This document shows positions 61,373 to 64,000 of a stretch of DNA of 64,000 bases, piece by piece. The notes below the pieces were generated by a model. The model did not search any database. It had not been told where the DNA came from and saw only the letters and a list, made by a program, of their open reading frames with translations. The DNA is taken from positions 124,001-188,000 of the forward strand of contig CACYXE010000001.1 of NCBI GenBank assembly GCA_902778275.1, read 5' to 3'. How positions within the stretch are numbered: position 1 is the first letter of the stretch; every line of letters begins with the position of its first letter. The stretch comes from Oscillospiraceae bacterium (GTDB taxonomy: Bacteria; Bacillota; Clostridia; Oscillospirales; Oscillospiraceae). A program made the translations under genes and the position numbers.

Positions 61373-62434
61373 ATGAAAAAATTCGCGGTGTTCAGCGGCT
61401 TTCTGGGCTCCGGCAAAACAACGACTATGATGGCTCTGACGAAATATTACGCAGCGCATTATGGAAAAGCCGCTATGATTTCAAATGATCTGGGTGAAGG
61501 CGTCACGCTTGCCGATCATCGCCTGGCGCAGCTCAATGGCGTGAATGCCTCAGAGATCACCGATGAGTGCATTTGCTTTTGCCACGACGTGCTGACACGG
61601 CAGTTGAACGCATATTATGACGACGGATGCGAGCTGGTTATCTCGGACATCCCGGGCTTTGGCGTGGGCGCGCTGGAGCACGTATACCACGGCTTGACCG
61701 AGGGTTATCCCGGGCAGTTCCAACTGGCCCCGTTTACCGTGCTCATTGAACCTTGCAATGCGGCCTTGCTGCGCAGCGGGCGAGAGAGCGATGCGGCGTA
61801 TATTCTGCGCGCCCAGCTGTTGGAAGCGGACCTGATCGTACTGAATAAGTGCGATTTGCTTGGAGAGGAAGAGCTCACGGCAGACAGAGCCTGGCTTGTC
61901 GAGAACTATCCCCAGGCGGAAGTCCTGGCGATCAGCGCGGCAAAGGGAGATGGTCTTGGGAAATTGGCCCAGGCTTTGCGGCAGGGCGAAGCCTCCATGC
62001 GGCATCCGGCGATCGACTATGACGACGAAAATCTGCAAAACGCCATGGACCAAGTGACGGAATACTACCTCGAATACCACGCTAGGGTTTGCTGCGATTA
62101 CTTTGACGGGACGGAATATCTGAAGGATCTGGCCTTCATGATCCAGGCGGAGCTGCAGGCCGGAGGGTTTGAGATCCCCCATTTGAAGCTGTTGGCCTGG
62201 AACGCGGAGGGGGATTACGCCAAAGTCGACCTGCAGGGAGTGGAGCGTCCTATTGAGACGGAGCGTTGTTTCAAAGGACCTTGTACCGAGATCAGCGTAT
62301 CTCTGAACGCAAATGCAGTCAGCCCGGCGGACAAGCTGGATGCGATCATTTCGGAAGCGGTGAAGGTGGCGGCCTTGATGCATCGTTTGGACTATACGGT
62401 GTTCAAGAAGGAATGCTTCAATCTTGGTGAATGA
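61373..62434 (+). CDS. CobW/COG0523-family P-loop GTPase
   Basis: 353 aa. P-loop FAVFSGFLGSGKTTTMMAL near 4-21, SNDLGEGVTLAD near 39, DIPGFGVGALEH near 92-103, and LNKCDLLGEEEL (NKxD) near 154. The metal-binding loop expected as GCxCC is instead ITDECICFCHD near 60-70, so the Cys pattern is CICFC. Members are metal chaperones for Zn, Co or Ni enzymes. ATG 61373 has only AAAGAGAG upstream; ATG 61349 is an alternative. Codon use and lower GC than neighbours suggest acquisition. A LysR remnant and an alpha-hydroxy-acid oxidase-like gene follow. Confidence 0.85.
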   Translation: MKKFAVFSGFLGSGKTTTMMALTKYYAAHYGKAAMISNDLGEGVTLADHRLAQLNGVNASEITDECICFCHDVLTRQLNAYYDDGCELVISDIPGFGVGALEHVYHGLTEGYPGQFQLAPFTVLIEPCNAALLRSGRESDAAYILRAQLLEADLIVLNKCDLLGEEELTADRAWLVENYPQAEVLAISAAKGDGLGKLAQALRQGEASMRHPAIDYDDENLQNAMDQVTEYYLEYHARVCCDYFDGTEYLKDLAFMIQAELQAGGFEIPHLKLLAWNAEGDYAKVDLQGVERPIETERCFKGPCTEISVSLNANAVSPADKLDAIISEAVKVAALMHRLDYTVFKKECFNLGE

Positions 62435-62447
62435 GCCTTTTTGATCT

Positions 62448-62560
62448 TTTGCCGGGTTTTGTATGGTATAGCCCAGGATCTCGGCAGCCTTGGCAGAGCT
62501 GCCGCCCTCGACGACTCTCCGTAAAACAACATATGGAAACAGAAAAAACATGGTGATCAT
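62448..62560 (-). pseudogene. N-terminal remnant of a LysR-type regulator
   Basis: Minus strand reading MITMFFLFPYVVLRRVVEGG then SSAKAAEILGYTIQNPAKD matches the start of a LysR helix-turn-helix (VVEGGSSAKAAEILGYT) and then loses similarity. No effector domain follows, and the frame runs on into the antisense of the CobW gene. It is a short fossil. Confidence is moderate because the match is only about 30 residues. Confidence 0.5.
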
Positions 62561-62581
62561 TTCAGAAAGGATGAAAAGAAA

Positions 62582-63514
62582 ATGGCGACAGCGAATGAGG
62601 AATTTGTAAAGAGATGGTACGGCAGCCCGACAGTGGGAAACTCAAATGTGATCTCGAGAAACTATCTGGACTCTCTGCTCATTGAGACAAGGTATATGAA
62701 CTCCGGTACGCCGTCCACGGAATTTACGCTCTATGGGGAAACCTTTGCTTCGCCCATCATGTCAGCGGCCCTTTCGCATATCGATCATTTCATGTATGAA
62801 GGTGCTGCTGACAGCCTGGTGCGCGGAGTAGTCGCCGCCAATGCGGCGTTCTGGTACGGCATGGCTCCCGATGAGGAAATCGAGCGCTTCGTGAGTGCGG
62901 GGGCAAGGGTGATCGAAATCATCAAGCCCTTTGCCGACAGGGATAAAATCTATATGAAAATAGAGCATGCGGAAAAGTGCGGACTGCTGGCCGTGGGGAT
63001 CGATATCGACCATGTCTTCGCCAATGATGGGTCCCCGTGCATCTGTTTCGGCGAAGAGCTTCGCGCCTTAACAACGGCAGAATTGGCAGATATCTGCAGA
63101 GCATCAAAGCTGCCGGTCATCGCAAAGGGCGTTCTCAGCGCTTATGACGCGGAGGAAACTTTGAAAGCCGGCGTACAGGGTATGGCCCTTTCTCACCATC
63201 ATAACCGGATCGAATTTGCGGTTGCTCCGCTGCAGGTGCTGCCGGTCATTACCGAAATCGTAGAAGGAAGCATTCCTCTGTTTGTGGACTGCATGATACA
63301 AACCGGTATGGATGCCTTTAAAGCGCTTGCGTTGGGCGCAACGGCTGTGGGGATTGGTCGGCCGCTGATGACGGCGATCAAGAACGATCCCGAAAACGGC
63401 GTAAGAGATTACCTGCTGAAAGCCAACCAGGAGCTTGCCAAGGCAATGGCGTATACGGGGTGCACGGACTTGTCCAGGATAGATTCGAGTGTGATTCATT
63501 TCCGCGAACGGTAG
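62582..63514 (+). CDS. FMN-dependent alpha-hydroxy-acid oxidase/dehydrogenase-like protein
   Basis: 310 aa, somewhat shorter than lactate oxidase/glycolate oxidase (about 360). N-terminal RNYLDSLLIETRYMNSGTPSTEFTLYG and SPIMSAALSHID near 58-69, a barrel with LLAVGIDIDHVF, PVIAKGVLSAYDAEETLKAGVQGMALS near 178-204 (Lys of the KGV motif), SHHHNR near 204-209 in place of the classical SNHGGR (catalytic His and Arg positions kept), and GATAVGIGRPLMTAI near 258-272. Substrate unknown, possibly lactate or an isoprenoid-type acid. RBS AAAGGATGAAAAGAAA. A short RBS-linked gap separates it from the LysR remnant. Confidence 0.82.
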   Translation: MATANEEFVKRWYGSPTVGNSNVISRNYLDSLLIETRYMNSGTPSTEFTLYGETFASPIMSAALSHIDHFMYEGAADSLVRGVVAANAAFWYGMAPDEEIERFVSAGARVIEIIKPFADRDKIYMKIEHAEKCGLLAVGIDIDHVFANDGSPCICFGEELRALTTAELADICRASKLPVIAKGVLSAYDAEETLKAGVQGMALSHHHNRIEFAVAPLQVLPVITEIVEGSIPLFVDCMIQTGMDAFKALALGATAVGIGRPLMTAIKNDPENGVRDYLLKANQELAKAMAYTGCTDLSRIDSSVIHFRER

Positions 63515-63577
63515 ATCCCGCCCCGCCAGGCAAGACCGAGTGAATACCTGTGATTGGCGAGGGGAAAGGATTCGATT

Positions 63578-64000
63578 ATGCTGTTTTGTCACGCAAATGT
63601 GTTCACCCCGGATGGCTACGTTTACGGCGGCTTTCGGGTGGAGGACGGGCGCTTTACCGAGATTCTTCCCGGGCTAGACCGGGGAGACCTGGACCTGGGC
63701 GGCGCCAAGGTGCTGCCGGGCCTGGTGGATATCCATACCCACGGAAACTCCGGGGCGGACTTCTCAGACGGAAGTTTGGAAGGCCTGACCCTTATGGCCG
63801 GATATCTGGCCCAAAATGGTATCACCGGCTTTGCGCCTGCCTCCATGACCCTGCCCTATGAGAAGCTGGCCAAGGCTTTTGAGACGGCTGCGCGGCTGCG
63901 CCGTCAAAGCCCCACGGGCTGTGCCCGGATACAGGGCATCCACATGGAGGGGCCGTTCCTGGCTGAAAAGAAAAAAGGCGCCCAGAACGGCGATTATCTG
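63578..64000 (+). CDS. nagA: N-acetylglucosamine-6-phosphate deacetylase (5' part)
   Basis: 141 codons visible; it runs off the window. Amidohydrolase start LFCHANVFTPDGYVYGGFRVEDGR, then metal motif VLPGLVDIHTHGNSGADFSDG near 45-65 (HTH), GITGFAPASMTLPYEKL near 80-96, and IQGIHMEGPFLAEKKKGAQN near 119-138 (HxEGP catalytic motif). It deacetylates GlcNAc-6-P for amino-sugar use. RBS AAAGGA, ATG 63578. GC-rich again, unlike the two genes before it. Confidence 0.92.
   Translation, partial: MLFCHANVFTPDGYVYGGFRVEDGRFTEILPGLDRGDLDLGGAKVLPGLVDIHTHGNSGADFSDGSLEGLTLMAGYLAQNGITGFAPASMTLPYEKLAKAFETAARLRRQSPTGCARIQGIHMEGPFLAEKKKGAQNGDYL

Noticed and set aside
61300-61488. Small ORF (MDYLRVFRAFLRARRVND...) before cobW with an AGGA site
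   Set aside because: It overlaps cobW by 116 bases in another frame. Its start faintly recalls a regulator N-terminus, but that is too short to support a gene or a remnant.

Overview
The window looks like chromosomal DNA of a fairly GC-rich, endospore-forming Clostridia, most likely an anaerobic gut lineage close to Oscillospiraceae/Ruminococcaceae. Pointers are a complete spoIIA operon, two T-box leaders, consensus sigma-A promoters, strong AGGAGG-type ribosome binding sites, DUF4364, a clostridial PdaB-like fragment, many 4-bp ATGA gene overlaps, and iron-sulfur/flavin oxidoreductases suited to anaerobic metabolism. Taxonomy is an inference from gene content. No prophage, IS element, CRISPR array or rRNA is visible.

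Layout. 1-3.5 kb: end of a hexapeptide-repeat protein, an unknown protein, DUF4364-asnA, and thiN. 3.5-8.1 kb: tRNA-Gly, then a four-gene set (SPFH/zinc-ribbon, lipoprotein, zinc-ribbon membrane protein, TPM-domain protein) resembling the Bacillus YdjG/H/I envelope-stress module. 8.1-9.2 kb: DUF4213/DUF364 protein and a 39-aa ORF. 9.2-17.8 kb: one operon headed by a YerC/TrpR-type regulator and carrying all histidine biosynthesis genes (hisZGDCBHAF, hisIE, hisJ). 17.8-23.0 kb: an old-yellow-enzyme reductase with a small membrane protein, glutaminyl-tRNA synthetase, and a thioredoxin-reductase-like flavoprotein. 23.0-27.5 kb: T-box plus valS, then spoIIAA-spoIIAB-sigF.

27.5-36.6 kb: one operon for the whole shikimate pathway and the Phe/Tyr branches (aroF, tyrA, aroB, aroA, aroC, pheA, fused aroE-aroK, aroQ, DUF554), preceded by a Phe/Tyr-rich leader peptide and an intrinsic terminator, that is, an attenuator. 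36.6-41.3 kb (minus strand): pcrA-eamA-fumA-fumB with 4-bp overlaps between the first three pairs and a start with almost no leader. 41.4-49.8 kb: anchored GH25 muramidase, prfC, FTCD_C protein, sirtuin, dTMP kinase, a Cys-rich micro-protein, mltG and a U32 peptidase. 49.8-57.3 kb: T-box plus alaS, HIT protein, comEC, holA, rnmV, a small membrane protein. 57.3-61.1 kb: tRNA-Arg beside a partial copy of its own 3' end, hypA, and a 901-aa multidomain Fe-S flavoprotein.

61.1-63.5 kb is the most scar-like stretch: a decapitated polysaccharide deacetylase, an abrupt AT-rich junction, a CobW-family GTPase, a LysR remnant, and an alpha-hydroxy-acid oxidase-like gene. The window ends inside nagA.

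Most of the window is well-ordered housekeeping and biosynthesis. No clearly new defence or mobile system was seen. The points most worth following up are the aro attenuator, the YdjGHI-like set lacking a neighbouring PspA, the NADPH-motif-less thioredoxin reductase, the 901-aa oxidoreductase/HypA pair, the tRNA-Arg 3'-end duplication and the 61-63.5 kb scar region.
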